Shown: positions 24,922 through 38,878, counted from the first letter of the stretch. The stretch: 64,000 nt of DNA from Gymnogyps californianus (GCF_018139145.2 NC_059500.1:31167437-31231436); one strand, 5' to 3'. Notes: generated by a model from the sequence alone, not told the origin. Program-made: numbers and translations.

Positions 24922-25225
24922 AACTCTTGTGTTCAGTTCTGGGCAACAATCTCAAGACAAGCTGAAATGAAACTGGAAACATATATGGAGAAGGAATACA
25001 GCAAAGCCTGCCTGAGCTGAGATGACTGAAGTGTGGGAGTTGTTTAGCTTAGCAAAGCAAAGGCTGGAGAGGATATGTTTGCTGTCTATAAATTGATTTG
25101 GGCTAAACATCAGGGGAAGAACAGAATTATTTAAGCTAAAGGAGAGTGTTGGCACAAGAACTGGTTCAAATAGGCTTTGAATATGTTTAAGCTGGAATTT
25201 AGAAAAGGTTTTCCAACCACAGCTG
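24922..25225 (+). mobile_element. ancient, highly diverged CR1/L3-like LINE fragment
   Basis: The order of remnant blocks matches the ORF2 C-terminus and 3' UTR of CR1-type LINEs: a block like the family's GTGTTCAGTTCTGG (24930-24943), then GAGTTGTTTAGCTTAGCAAA with AAGGCTGGAGAGGATATG, then CTATAAATTGAT, AGAATTATTTAAGCTAAAGG, GGCACAAGAAC, and GAATTTAGAAAAGG. It is much more decayed than the other CR1 copies in the window and retains no frame. It probably represents an old amniote CR1 lineage; the subfamily cannot be set by eye. Confidence 0.7.
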
Positions 25226-28200
25226 TGAAGCTCACTTAATAGGTGAAAGGAGGACAAGAACCAAAGGTACTTTTATGCTTAAATTCAAGAAAGGCCTTAA
25301 AGTATCAAGGTTGTTTAAGAGAGCAAGAGACCAAGACAAGAAAGGCGAAGAGCACTGTCTTCATTTTACATTTGTCAAGTTTCTGTGTAAGCCATTATCC
25401 AGCATTGAGTGGTCAGACTGTACAGTTTGTCAAAGTTCCTCCTTACTTATGGCTACTTAATGCATGCAGGTGTGCAAATGCAATAAGCAGAAGCCAGTGT
25501 GATGGATATCATAGTTTTGATACAGACTTGAACTCCTGAAAGATCAGACACACACATTTTTGGTCATCTGTAAACAACAGCCATCAGAAGTACGAAGAAA
25601 AAAACTTTCTTACCTGGATACTCTATACTTACTCATATACATATATATTTGAGTCAGAAAGGGGCCAGTGAACAAGAGGATATATACTAATTCTGTCAAT
25701 GTTCTGATTTTCATGTTTAACAGTTATCCATCCACAAGGCTGATTGTGCTTTTTCCTTTTTAGGTAGTACATTTCATTTTTTTACTCCTTTTACCAGTAC
25801 ATCAGCTACTCTGTTACAATTGCAGACATACTCTGAAAGTCAGTAAAAATCATAATTTCAGTAGGCACGTAGGTATGCTGAAGTCCTAATGAAACCAGTG
25901 TACAAATATTTGAGCTTGTGATCTTGTGAAAGAGATGAGGTTTGGAACTGTTGCAAAAGGAAGTGGAAGAGAAGATCACATAATCAGCTGTGAGCGGGAG
26001 AACGGAAATGTGTCTTAAAATTTCTTTTTTAATGACAGCAAATACTTGAAAAGAACCTTCAGTCACTAAGGTTTACACAACACCAGACAGAGATGTTTCA
26101 CAGTTTTCTTGTTTTTAATTAAGTTTGCAATGAGCTAGGTGAGTTGCAAATGTCAAACAGTGTATTACAACAAAAGCTCTTCTGAGAGGCAGAAGAGCTC
26201 AGTAGTTGCTCAGTAGTAGCTCTTCAGTGCTCTCTCCCAATAAACACTTGCAAGTTTCAGCCCTTCACTATGCACTGAACAAAGGATCCAGCTATGAAAC
26301 GTGTCAGAACCAGTGCCACCCTCAAAAGCAGTACATGTTATGTTCCTCTCTGGATGATTCATCTGTGACTGACCCAACTTAAAGCCCACAATTGCTTGGG
26401 AGGACGTGCAGAAGAAAGGAGACAATCTGCAGTATGTTCCCATCAACTGCTGTTCCCCATGAAATGCAATAGCAAGGGCAGATGAACTGTGCAGAAAGAC
26501 ACCTATTGTGAAACCTGACTGTCCTAGAGGACAGCATCAGCTGAAACTAGGTGCAGTGAATACATCTTGCAAGTCTGAAACTCTTTCCTTTCTCTGTGTG
26601 CCAAAACCCATTTGTCCTAGCCACTGCACAACAATGGGACATCTCAGATCTGCAGCATGCACTGAAAACTCGCCCAGGGAAACATGGGCTCCTTCCCATC
26701 TCACGGGAATCATAGTTGCAGAAGACAACATACACCAAATGCTTGAGGACATCTGTCACCTAGACAGCAGGCTGGTTGGAAGTGGTTGACATCAGTGGTG
26801 TTTATTGTCCTTACATGAGCCAGAAACATAGTGAGTCCCAAAGTCGGGGGAGAGCACAGATAACATAGCATTGCTGACATAGCTCTCATTGGAAGCTTAC
26901 TTTAGTTCGAGTTTCTGAACTGCAGTACTGAGAGGCTGTCCTAAAATATTTTGTTCCTGCTTATACTTAGTAATTAATTCTAAATTTTATTTTTTGCTGA
27001 TGACTGCGCTCTTGGGTGGACTGCAAAAGTTTCCTTGGAAGGGTTAGTCCTGGGCAGGTGGGGAAGGATATGGGAAACATGGATGGGAAACAAAACCAGA
27101 GGATTTTCACTGTAAGTGTCTTCTTTCCCAGGAACAGAAAAAAATTAAATCAAAAGAAGAACCTTCAAACTGGAAAAAAAAACCCAACAGGCTGAAATGT
27201 GTAAGCTTTTAATGCCTTTTTATTTTCAGAAAACAAAAACTAAAATTATATTAAAAAGAAAAAATTGTAAGTGAAAAATAGAAAGGAAATTCTGGAGAAT
27301 AAAGAGTACCACATTTCTAATACACCAAAAACTTTAACCAGCCCTAACCCATATGACATGACACAGAGTTGTACTATAAAACCACACTCAGGAAACTGGT
27401 TTATTTTTCTGGCCATGAAGACTTTATACTAATATGCCAGTGGCTGGGTTCTCCCGGGGTGCGAGATATTTGCAAAATGCAGAGTTCCCTGCTAGCTCAA
27501 TGCCACTAGCCTAAGGAGTGCAAATTATTCCAATACGTCAATAACCTGTCTTCTTAACAGCATTCAAGTCAAAGATTTTTACATGTTTTTGGTCATGAGT
27601 TTATTGAGGAGAACGGATAGACAGTCATTTCACTGGGACACATCCTTTGTCTGAAAAATCAAAAAACAGCTCTGAAAGTCAAAAAACAGGCAAAAGTCTG
27701 GACTGAAGTTAAGTACATTTGGGAGGCTACAGAAATCCCACCCAGCATATGTCATGAATTTAAGACTGTATGTAGTTTTGAAGTTTGAGAATAGCCAAAG
27801 CTCAAAGCTTCCTGTATCTCAACATCTAAAATATCACTAATCAGTGATTTTGTAAATACTGTAAAAACATGGGGAAAATGCTTTCACAAAGACCAGAGAA
27901 AGGCTCATTATCACAGGGTGAACCACACATCCACACCTGGTCCGTTCTTCCTACAAAACATTTTGCAAAGCAGGTGGTCCTCTCTATTTCCACACTGCCA
28001 GATGCCTGGCATATGATTTTAATCTCATTTTGCAAGAAATGCCACTTCTTTCCTTCTGGCCACAATTCCCCAGCAGTCTCACTCTTTCTCTGATCCCCAA
28101 ACCCTTCCTGCAGCTCATCCTCCTGCCTCCCTGACCTAGCCTTCGTGGGTGTCCTCCTGGTTCACCTTAGACACTCGTCCCTCCTCTATGTCTCTCGTCT

Positions 28201-31200
28201 GCTCAGACCTGCTCCAGCAGGCTCTCTTGTTTTCCAAGCACAGCTTCAGCCTCTGCTTCTCCTCGTGGCCAAGCAGCCCGGCCTTTTTTCCCTCCTCCTG
28301 AATCTGTAACTTTGTGCTACCTCACCTGCAGCTCCTCATGCTTGACAGAAAATCATGCCAAAATCAAAGGCACCACTTTTGCCAGCTTCATACCTCTCCT
28401 TGCCACTCAGCTCCCTGACACCTACAGTAATCAGTCACCTGTCAGCAGTCAGGTAGAGGTGACATGTCCATTCCTGTTCCTGCTCTTGCTCTGCTTTCTT
28501 CTACCACACTGTCTCTCACTGCTTCTTTCAGCTCTTGTGCAACACAACAGCCATAATTTTGCAAAAGGAAAAGATTAACCCCCATGCTGCAACAGCTAGA
28601 TTGCTGGGGTTATTTACAGATGAGGGAATGTAGAAATGGAACAATTAGCCAGAAAAAAACCAACTTTTTTTGTCTATAAATGTCACCAACAAAGGTCAGT
28701 AAATAGGGGACAAATCCCATAGCACAGACGTCTGTTCTTTAGCACCATGCATGAGAAGTGCACTTCTACCCTTAGCCATTACAGCATGAAGCAGGAGATT
28801 GTTATCCTTGTGGTAGCTCACACAATTAAAATATTAGTACTCCTAAAACATTTGTGTCATTTTTTTATTCCAGACACAGTATTTGACCTGATTATCACCC
28901 AGCAATAAATTTCCCATTTTCACAATATGCTTCATGAAGCTGTATTCTCTGTTATCTGATCTACATTTACAGCCATTAACGTTATCTCCTCCTCAGTGTT
29001 CTCTATTATGATGTTGGGTACGGAGGGTTTGCCCAGTTTTCATAATAACTTTCCTAGTTTAAAATATCAGTAGCCTCAGAAGGGTCTCACTTAGGCCTAT
29101 TTTACAGGGAGGCAACTGAAGTGACTTTGATTTTAATACATAAATATGGGACCAAAGTCAGATACTGCTTCATTACCAGAATTAAATAATTGTACTTCTA
29201 AGCACCTTCTCTTGTAGGGGCTATCTTGTTCATCACCTTTGCTCTTACAGGGCAAATAACTCTATGCATCACCTTGATTTTTGTGACAGGTATCAAATGG
29301 CATGGCACTTCAGAAGAGGGTGGACCAGTAAGTATTCCGTATATGATTAAGTAATATTTTCTTTCATGTCCATCTTGAAACTATGAGGCATTGAAGAGTT
29401 TTCCTTGAAGTTTCAAATAGCATGATGAGAAAGTACCTTCAACCAGCTGCCCATGCCCCTTTCTCCAGAAGGCCAGCCCCATCAATATATTTAAGGAATG
29501 AGGCAATTCATGGCATGTGTTATACTTTCTAAGGTAAGCTGTTGCCATGCCTTTAAGGCTACCCAGATTTTCTCAGATCCCTTTGGATTAATAATCGTCA
29601 CAAATGGTGAGAGTCTTCAGCAGAGTTTGTACAGAGGCTATCTCTTTCTTTCACTAATTCATTAAATGTGACACACACCATAATCTCCAGAGTACATTAT
29701 GTGCTTTCCAGCTTGAGAGGCAACTTGCCTTTTTTTGCTAGCTATCACTAACCAAGCTCTAGTTCATAAGAAGAATATCACTAATCTTGATTTTTCAAGG
29801 CCCTTCCTCAACCAGGAGCTGTCTAACTCTGGAAGTCATGGCCTTAGTGCTATGCAGGCCAGTTACAAGAGATGGGCAGAGCTGCCAAAACAAGAAGCCA
29901 TCCCTGTCACTGGTGAGGTTACCCAGCAAAAACCCATGAGGAGTGCTTTGGCAAACTGAGCACTAGACTTCGTCCTTTGATTCTTCTCAAAGTGCACAAC
30001 TGCCAGTAAGTCTGAGATACACACATGGGCTTTCAGCACTGCGCTGGATTTATTTTCTCATTTTGGTCTTGTAACAACTACACTTTTGTTTGGGAGAGCC
30101 AGCTGCAGGATTCAGGTCAGCATTTTTTCCCCGAAGCATAAATTATTTCTGCATTTGATTTGCAACTGTACCACGCTGCAACATAGCACCAACTAAATTT
30201 TCTTGTTAAAAATGCCTGCTTTGGGCCCAAGCATCCTCCTTTTGCTGTTTCACCAATGCAAATACAGAAGTAGTGTTGGAATTGGAATATTACTTTTTGA
30301 TAAGTGATGAAGAAAAATGTCAACCGAATTATATACAACACCTCTGGATCAAGGGAACAAGACACTGACTTAAGAACCACAGACTGCTCATTTTGCATGT
30401 GTATGCATGTATGCACACTAAGTTTCACCCACCAACATCCTACATTTAAAGAGCATTAAGCCTGTGAAGTCAAGCGCTCAGAGGCAGAGTAACACAAGAA
30501 AAAAATATGCCTATTATCTTTAATTCAGCCCCCTCACGTATATGAATAACTGTCAGTCCTAGTGAAGTGGCTTTATTTTCAACACGGATAACAAAAACTT
30601 CAGACAATTTCAAAAGGAAACCAGAAGACTTTTCAATCTATATATCCCTACAGAAAAGCAGTAAGGAAAAAACTGGGTTTCATTCTTTGTTTTCTACTTA
30701 CAGTAAAACTGCTTTCCCTTAATACTGAGAGTTAGAGAATCTTTAAATAGCTACCCAAATATTTCACAGGTTCTGAAAAGGCTGTGATTCATATTCAGCA
30801 GTGCAAAGAGTACCATGGTGTAACAGGCTCAGGTTCAGAAAGTTCAGGCAGGTACTGCAGTGCTGAGAAACTAGTTTCCTTGTAAATGTTGAGTGACAGC
30901 AGCAGCAATAAAGCAGTCAGGGCAAGAAGCATGTGCCTTGTGGAAAGGTTTGACAGTTCCAATAAATGATGATAAGCTGTTGCTTTCAAAGATAAGTATT
31001 TTAAAGACCATATTCCTTGTGCTTTCTTATTTGACAAGTTTTGCTGGAATGCTGCTTGTGAGAAGAAGTATAAAAAATAAAGCACTGTTATAGTTCAAAG
31101 TGAGAATAGAAATTAATTCAGCTATTAAGCAATATGTACCTCCTGAGTGGAATTTGTGTAAGTGACTTCCTGAGCTCTCCGCAATACTGTATGCCACTTT

Positions 31201-34200
31201 GAGATGAAGAAAGGGGCAAAAGAAGCTATGCTTTGCTCTCTCAACTCACTTTCCTTTCCTTAAAGTAATAACACTTCATTTGAAGCAAGACCCATCAGGC
31301 TCTTCAGAAGATGGAACACATCACCTTAATATGCAGCCATGAGAGCAGTTCACATGGACTAGGGTGCTCCAGCAATTAAGGACGTTACATAAAATTCAGG
31401 AGACATGATAGTATCTCCTGCTCCTAGTCCTGTCTTTACAAATAGTTAAATGAGTTTTCCCTCATTTCCATCAGTTTTTCCTCATTACTCAGACCACAAA
31501 CTGTGTACTGGCAGATACTGTGTATCGGTAAAGACCTAATCCAATGAGATCCAAATCTTGTTTGTGACATGCAGAGGCAGTATGGTGAACATGGATGAAA
31601 ACTGCAAACAAAAATAGTGCCATCAGTGGGATGTTCTATGTCATCTGCATTTGAATTTCTAGATTTTGCCCAGGAACTCTTTGATCACCATGTAACAGAA
31701 AACATGTGTAACTGAGGCATCCGAATGACCTGTCATTATTAAAACAAGCAAACACACAAAAAGTCCACATTCTTTTCTAACAGTGTTTCAGGAGGCCATC
31801 ATGCTAAGAGAGAGATTACAGAAAGCAGCTCAATTTTAGAAGGTTAAGAAGGAAGTGAACTCAAAAAAAATTATACCTATCCTGACCGTTTCTTATTTTG
31901 CAGTAGCATCACAGAGTTATGACTGGGAGCTGTGGAAATGGAAATATTATTATTATCTGGCATAGCTCACAAGAAAGGGCCTTGCCTTACCACGTTCATC
32001 CAAAGTATTCTCCTCCTTCAGTGTGTGTTCAAGCCCCCTTACACAGAAAAAGGCCTCCAAGCATGAAACATCAGTTATCACTGCAATATCGGTGCCTTCT
32101 TCACAACAGCACAGCACCTTCTTTGCATTTCAGCAAGAAAATGCCAGTGTGTCAGATACAGCTGCAAAATGGTGTCAGGGGCATCAATGTCTCCACAGGT
32201 GATGGGGAGGGTAGTCATCAGGCTACACAAGCTTACTTCCTACTACTCTCTGAGAGGCAGAGCTGCTTCTTCCCTTATTAGCCTTCACTGCATACAGAAG
32301 AAATCCCAGCAAGGCTGCCAAATGGTATGACTGGGAAATAACACACCATTTGTGAGGAAGCAGTTCGTACTCAGAGAGTTTGGTTGATGCCCAGGTATGA
32401 TGCATAAGAGCAGGGCTTGCCTTGCAGGGTGCTAACTGCCTTCCACTCATCTGCATACCTGCTGCCAGTGGCATAAACGTCAGTCAGCCTCATTATCTGT
32501 GTCTTTATACAAAATAGGTGGCACAAATAAACAAGGAGCCATATCCTTCTCACTCCCTTTCCTTTTAACCGATTTCTGCCTTTGCCTAGCTAAGCAAACC
32601 AATTTAGCACAACAGGTTTTCAGTGTAATTGGCTGCTGCTATAACAAAACTTGTCTTTCAGAAAAGCAGTAACACCTGCTGCTGTTGCCAATACTGAAAA
32701 GAGAAGCCTGCGTGGCCACTTTGTCATTATAACATGCTCCTCTCCTAACTTCCTTTATGTTCTTCAGCACAAGAAGAATGGAGAAAAATAGATGTTTTTA
32801 CTGACACAGGGAAGGCACCCCTTCCCAGAATCCTGGTTCACAGATAAGAGGCTTTTGTGTTTGTAGCAATACCAAAAAGATGCTCTTGCAGGCATCTTTA
32901 CATTCCCATGATCCAGTCAAAAGTATCTTGGCATACAGTCCACTATAACAAAAAGCCAGCCCAGCTGCACGTTGAACTTATTCTAGTATGTTGTATGCAT
33001 AAGATGTTCCTCAGCAAAGGGAAGTAATTTGTTTTTTCTTTCATGAAACAACAAGTCTCTGGTTGATTAAAAAATGAAGAATTTAGGTTATTAAGTTATG
33101 CTATTATATGGTATGCTATTTTTCCAGGCAGATCTGAAAAAAATGTGACATCCTCTTGTGTCATACCCTCTTTTCTCTAGGAAACCTGTTTATCAATATT
33201 AATTTTCTTTCTGGTGCCTTCTGATGGGAACTACTGCAGTCAGAGGTAGCCCTCAATCAAAATGGAGATCTGAGCCTCTCCAGTTTCTAAAATGCTTAAA
33301 ATCTAGAGGCAAATTATATACCTGGGTTCATTATTTTGAAAAAGTAATTGGTGCTTCCGCTACTAGTATTTGACAAAAATGAAATTTAGCCCATATTTAA
33401 TCAAAACGTTCAAGTTCAGTGGTGTTTTGAGTCCTCATATAAACCTGATACTAACTTAAGTTTTATGCTAGTGGAAAAATTAGTCCAGTTTCAAATACTC
33501 TTGCAGTCCGGGTCAAGCACATGTGGCCATGGCATGTATGAGAAATTTCACCATTTTTGTGCTAAAAGGTGGCCAGGTGGGAAGCAGAGACAGAATGGAC
33601 ACATAGTAATGGGTCATTTTGTTCTTGTTATCCACTGACTCAGGGACTGTATCTTTGAATTAGCAATCATGAGGAAATTGCCTTCGGTGATCTCTATGAT
33701 CAGCAGGTCTGTGTCAGTCTGTGAAGGATGCATACATATGCCTTTGTCTGTTGTATGCCCCCCCTGACATGATATCCCTGAACCCTGGAAAACAGTGCAG
33801 ACTGTCACAGGTTTTGCTTGTTCAAAGTTGATGTTGTACCTCAGGGTTTTGTAAATTTGCCCTGTGGAGGACTTCTTTTTGCTATTGTCCTGCATCAGGC
33901 AATATCAGTTCTGCTGAGAGGAGTCTGGCTGGCATTTCTGCAAATTGGATATGTTGCTCTCATGCAAAGTTTCCCTAGATTTTGCCTAAGTTGGGAAGGA
34001 GGTTTGCATACTGTAATCACAAAGCCTGTGCTCTAACCTTCTAGTGTCTGGCACATATCCTTCATATTATTCTGAGACCACCAGGAGAAAAACATGGCAT
34101 ATCAAAATTGCATGCAAATTAAACATGTATCGCTGGGAGGTGAGGAACAAAATCTACTGTAAGATGGGAGTTTCATACCAACAGGAGCACTCACTTGTGT

Positions 34201-34483
34201 GTTGTTGACAGGAATCAGATGAATCCCAGTCAGCCTGGAGGTGTTATGGACTGGACCATACAGAGAAGCAACCCTTTCCCTACCAAGCCAATCTGGCCCC
34301 CCTCCCCCTGCCTCCCTCTATCATGACAGATAATTGTTTCAATTTCTCTTTCACCAAAACAGAGAAAAGATACCAACTCTTTCCACTCATGCAGGTACAT
34401 CAAAACACTTGTGCTTATGCTTATTTATAGGTAAATTGTGGCCAGCAGGATTAGTCTGAGAAACAAAGCCTTAATTTGGGAAT
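25226..34483. other. long stretch without recognised genes
   Basis: About 9 kb of AT-rich DNA. A pyrimidine-rich and GC-richer patch lies at about 28080-28560 (open on the plus strand for 88 codons, no domain). A 93-codon minus frame at 33895-33614 is discussed as an observation because of its composition. I recognise no exon, RNA gene or named repeat. Confidence 0.5.
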
Positions 34484-34730
34484 TCGGACACAAACTGAAA
34501 CACAGGAGGTTCCTCCTGAACATCAGGAAACACTTTGTTACTGTGAGGGTGACTGAGCACTGGCACAGGTTGCCCAGAGAGGTTGTGGAGTCTCCATCCT
34601 TGGAGATACTCAAAATCCATCTGGACGTGGCAACCAGCTCCAGGTGGTCTTGCTTGGGCTGGGGGCTTCGACCAGATGACCTTCAGAGGTCCCTTCCAAC
34701 CTCAACCATTTTGTGATTCCGTGAATCTGT
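34484..34730 (+). mobile_element. CR1 LINE fragment (3' UTR)
   Basis: Short, clear match to the CR1 3' region. It includes the stretches encoding the ORF2 C-terminal residues [14 protein letters not shown], the segment GACCTTCAGAGGTCCC, and the terminus CCAACCTCAACCATTTTGTGATTCCGTGAAT written here as two blocks (34696-34711 and 34712-34727). The 3' terminal short repeat is reduced to about one unit. The sequence immediately before 34484 could belong to it but is not distinctive. This is a 5'-truncated dead copy. Confidence 0.93.
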
Positions 34731-37213
34731 CTGTGCTAGCACAGTGATGATCTGGCACACTAACTGAGAATGTGTTCTGTCTGACTAGCATGACCTTGGG
34801 CCTGTCTGCACATCTCAGTGAAGACAGTCCTTTTATTTGCCATTGTAATCCACTTCCAGCTGCAAACAGAGCATCCCCATAAATAGGTTTCTTTAAAGCA
34901 TCTGCTTGACACAGCACAACCAATCAACTATTATGAAAGAAGGTGCAGAAAAATCAAGATTAAGCAAAGATAAGGATGCATTTGCTCTTTTTCAGGGTGT
35001 CTTCTGTGTCCTGCTTCGCATCTGCTGTCAAGAAAACAACAAGCAAGGGATGACTGGAAGGAATAACTGTTCTTCCCAGTGAATGTTAAAGCAGCAATGC
35101 CTAGGCTGTGCAACAGCACGAGCTTCCTATACATGTGGTAGTTTCCTATCACTCATCTTATTGGCAGGCATGACACAGTGCTTTTTTCCCCCCTTCTAAA
35201 GAACTTGGCCCTGGTGTAAGCAAAAGCTTTTAAAAAAAAAGCTGCTTCCCATAACCTCGTAGGGTAAGACCCACTCCTCAGAGAAGGTTTATTATGTGCA
35301 ATCAAGAGCAAGAAAGAGTAACTCTTTTCGGCACCTGGGTCTGTCTGCTTCACACCCTGCAGCAGACCAAATATAACCCTGTCTTTGGAGCTAGTTGTTG
35401 GAGCTACCATGAAGATCCCTCCCCAGTCTTCAGAGGCACAACTGGACCAATCCCAATTTCCCATGTTCAGGTAGGACCATGGATATGAGCCTGTTCATCT
35501 CCCCCTCTTCCTCAAAGCTCACAAAGCATAGACAGGGACTGCTGGGAATGAGAGCTAAACTGAGCTATAAAGAGTCAGACCAAAGTCCTGTCCCGGCACA
35601 GTCACCTGTGCTTTACTGTCTAGGTGCCATATCAGGTACAGTTTGATTTGCATCCCTGATAACAACTGGAGGCCCTTCTTGGCCCTCTATGAGCAGGGCA
35701 ACAGGGAAAGCCAAACGCTTCTGAGCACCTCCACCGAGCTCTTCATTCAATCACCACCTTCCTTAGCTGAAGCTGCAGAGGCAAGTTGTGCATTTATTTT
35801 AAATATCCTTTGTGTGCATCACTACATTCCCCTGCTCTTTTCTCCAGAAGCTGCCAAATCGCAACAATGGCCTTTGTTTTCTTTACTTGAGACTTCACTT
35901 CAGCAGCCTTCCTGCTCAATACAAAGTCCAGTCCATCAGCGTCATCTCCACTCAGTTATCCGAAACCTTGAGAAGCAGCAGGCTACATTTAAAGATGGGA
36001 AACAGGTTAGGGTAGCAATCAATCACGACTGAGCTTTGGTGCTTCCAGAAAAACACCTGGATAGCAACACTTCATCAACTGTAGGAAAGCTATTGATCCA
36101 ACTTTGACCTTATGGCAGGAACAGTGGGTAAACATGTAGCATCCGTATTAGTATCCAAAGAGGTTTGGGAGGGAAAATATATTTCAATTCAGCAGTCAGC
36201 TACCTCTCCTGTGACTATCTGGTATAAAGCAAGGCTCCCTCCCCTTTATGCTCCTACCAAACAAGGGAAGCCACAGACTTTGCTAGCACAGGGCTGCTTG
36301 TATGTTAACTTCTCTTCCACTTTGCACTTTGGAAGCAGCAGGCAGCAATTAGCTCCGCTCTTTGTTTATTGTCAGTTTAATTTCTCTTGCCAGCTGAAGA
36401 ATTCTGTGGCAAAAAAAATGCTAAGACTAGAGGAGGTGCAGAAAAAGGAGCCCTAGCAGGTGAGGAACCTGTGAGTTTAGCAGGTGTGTATTCTAGTTCA
36501 GTCACAAGCTCTCAAACTGCCTGTAGGAAACACTCTGCTAGACCCACAGACTGAGAGGGACCAGATTAAACAGAGCCCTTTTTGCCTTGAGTCTTTCACC
36601 CAACTGAAAGGAAGTTACTTCAAAAACTGCTTGTTCCCCTTTTGGGGTCGCTTTCCCTGAATACTGGGATGATTGGTTTTATTGCTACTAATACTTACAG
36701 ACAGTGAATTTCAAAGTCTTGTGAATATTTCATGGAAATGGAAGCACAGCACAAATAAATTTACATAGATATATTTAACTTTGCAGATTGATTGAAAGTG
36801 ATTTTCAGCAGGACTTTAACAGTTGATATTCATCAGGGGCTGGGAGGTGAGGGCTTCACTACAATATAAGTGTGACACAGCTGACCCAGATTTTCACACT
36901 CCAAACGCTAATACATGTAGCCATCGTGGGACACAAGCTGTGCTTACAGACCAGCCTAATGAGAAAGAATATTTGTCTACTACGTGACAGAGTAGAAGCT
37001 AGGTGAAGGCAAAGCAGTGAAAGCAGTGCCTTGCACAAAACATCTCCAGCTATAATGTCAGTGTCACCTAGTGAACACACGATACTTAAAACTCAGAGGG
37101 GGCTCACTTTCATTCAATTCACAGCTAGTCATTACTGCAAGTGTGAGGAATATATACAAAAGAAAATAAGAGGATGAACTCAGTTAATGAATTATTCCCT
37201 GTGAATTTTTTAT
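34731..37213. other. unassigned DNA, no gene seen
   Basis: Frames of up to 129 codons (35643-36032, +) and 114 codons (36112-36456, +) occur but show no domain, have no conserved-looking splice context and overlap other frames. No repeat recognised. Confidence 0.5.
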
Positions 37214-37218
37214 TTGGC

Positions 37219-37801
37219 TGTCCTGGTTTCAGCTGGGACAGAGTTAACTCTCTTCTTAGTAGCTGGTACAGTGCTGTGTTTTGGATTTAGTGTGAGAATG
37301 ATGTTGATAACACTCTGATGTTTTAGTTGTTGCTAAGTAGCGCTCATCTTAAGCCAAGGACTTTTCAGTTTCCCATGCTCTGCCAGCAAGCAGGTGTGCA
37401 AGAAGCTGGAAGGGAGCATAGCCGGGGCAGCTGACCTGAACTAGCCAAAGGGGTATTCCATACCATGGAACGTCATGCCCAGTATATAAACAGGGGGGAG
37501 TTGGCTGGGAGGCGTGGATTGTGGCTCTGGCATCGTTCAGCGGGTGGTGAGCAATTGCATTGTGCATCACTTCCCCCCCCCCCCCTCCTTTTTTTGTTAT
37601 ATTCCTTTTCATTACTATTATTATTATTATATTTCATTATTACTATTGTTAGTATTATATTTTACTTTAGTTATTAAACTGTTCTTATCTCAACCCACGG
37701 GTTTTACTTTTTTTTCCTTTCCTGCTCCTCACCCCACTGGGAGAGGGGAGGGGGAAGCGGCTGTGTGGTGCTTAGTAGCTGACTGGGGTTAAACCATGAC
37801 A
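37219..37801 (+). mobile_element. solo LTR of an endogenous retrovirus (ERVL-like), copy 2
   Basis: A 583-bp relative of copy 1, bounded by TG (TGTCCTGGTTTC) and CA (AACCATGACA). Perfect 5-bp target-site duplications TTGGC lie at 37214-37218 and 37802-37806, different from those of copy 1, so the two are independent insertions and not the ends of one provirus. It has a well-formed TATATAAA box at 37483-37490 and an ATTAAA signal at 37673-37678, separated by a C-run and TTATTA-rich block, so promoter and poly(A) elements of an LTR are both visible. There is no internal viral sequence. Confidence 0.94.
37483..37490 (+). promoter_or_regulatory. TATA box of the solo LTR
   Basis: TATATAAA located in the middle of the LTR, where the U3 promoter would be expected, about 180 bp before the ATTAAA signal. 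The same position is TATATAAA in copy 3 (58899-58906) and is altered to CATATACA in copy 1. Activity is not known. Confidence 0.5.
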
Positions 37802-38878
37802 TTGGCTCAAAAAATAGCCACAGTTTTTGCTGCACAAGGAGAAATTTCAAAGTCATTCCACAAAAGCTGCTTACTGATTCCTTGGTGAAGACAGAGCTTG
37901 TAGTAAAAGGGTGTAAAGCAGAACCTGAGCAGACTGCTTAAGACACTTCAGGTGAAATGCTGACTGAAGCGAGTTTTGCCATCGACTTCAGAGCCATTGT
38001 TTCCCCTCCAGCTCAACAGTGATCATAGCTGTCTAATAAACAACTGGCGTCCAGATATTGCAGGCAAACATGTCAATTTTTAAACATGCCTTTTCAAAGC
38101 CAAAGCTGACAGCTTCACACAGCTGCCTGTGCATATGTACCCTCTGTGTGATGCTAATGCTCTCTGCACAATGTACTTGCGTGTTAGTCCCTGATCCTGC
38201 AGAGCACTGTGCTATGATTCAATAGAGCATTTAAATGTGTGCTTACATTTGTGCATCCAAGTTGCCAACATGGAGCAGGTATTTAAGTGTTTAGTTGGAC
38301 CACAGTGAAGAGCCCACTGCCTTGTAAGATAAGCTCTGACACAGCATATATTTTAACTGGCAGAGCAACATGTTTGTGGCAGTTTTGAAACAACTGGAGT
38401 AAAACTTTGAAGTATCTTAGGACAAGTAAACATAATGGGTTTTGTGGGTTTTTTTTTAAAGCAGAAAACAGGAATCATTCCAACAGACACTTTAGATGAT
38501 GTGCCAGAAACACATAGTAATGATGATATACATTGTAAGGTTAAAAAAAATGTTAAATTCAAGCATGCTATTCAGTCTTCTCTTTTCAAAAAATTACTCT
38601 CACATCCTAGTCTGCCAGATTGAAGTTGATATCATCCAATTAGTATAAAAGGAATTAAGAAAGGTAGACATTGTTGTTGCTGTAGTCATTATTGTCATTA
38701 TTATTCTAAATAATAAAGCATTTCTTATAACCACAGACCATAAGGAGGGATGAGGCATCGTGTTGCTGGATCAGCTTAATAAGAACCCAAATTTTTCCCT
38801 TTGCTTTAAAGAAAAAACATCAAAAAGCTAAAACCAGACTCTTGAAAGCAAACTTATGGAAATGCACTGCTTAGGGAG

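Noticed and set aside
28080..28560. Pyrimidine- and GC-richer patch that looked like a possible exon cluster
   Set aside because: No acceptable pair of splice sites with an open frame between them and no domain. CpG is not enriched, so it is not a promoter island.
9933..37801. Copies 1 and 2 of the LTR as the two ends of one giant provirus
   Set aside because: Each has its own distinct perfect 5-bp duplication (AGGGA and TTGGC), and there is no retroviral coding sequence between them.
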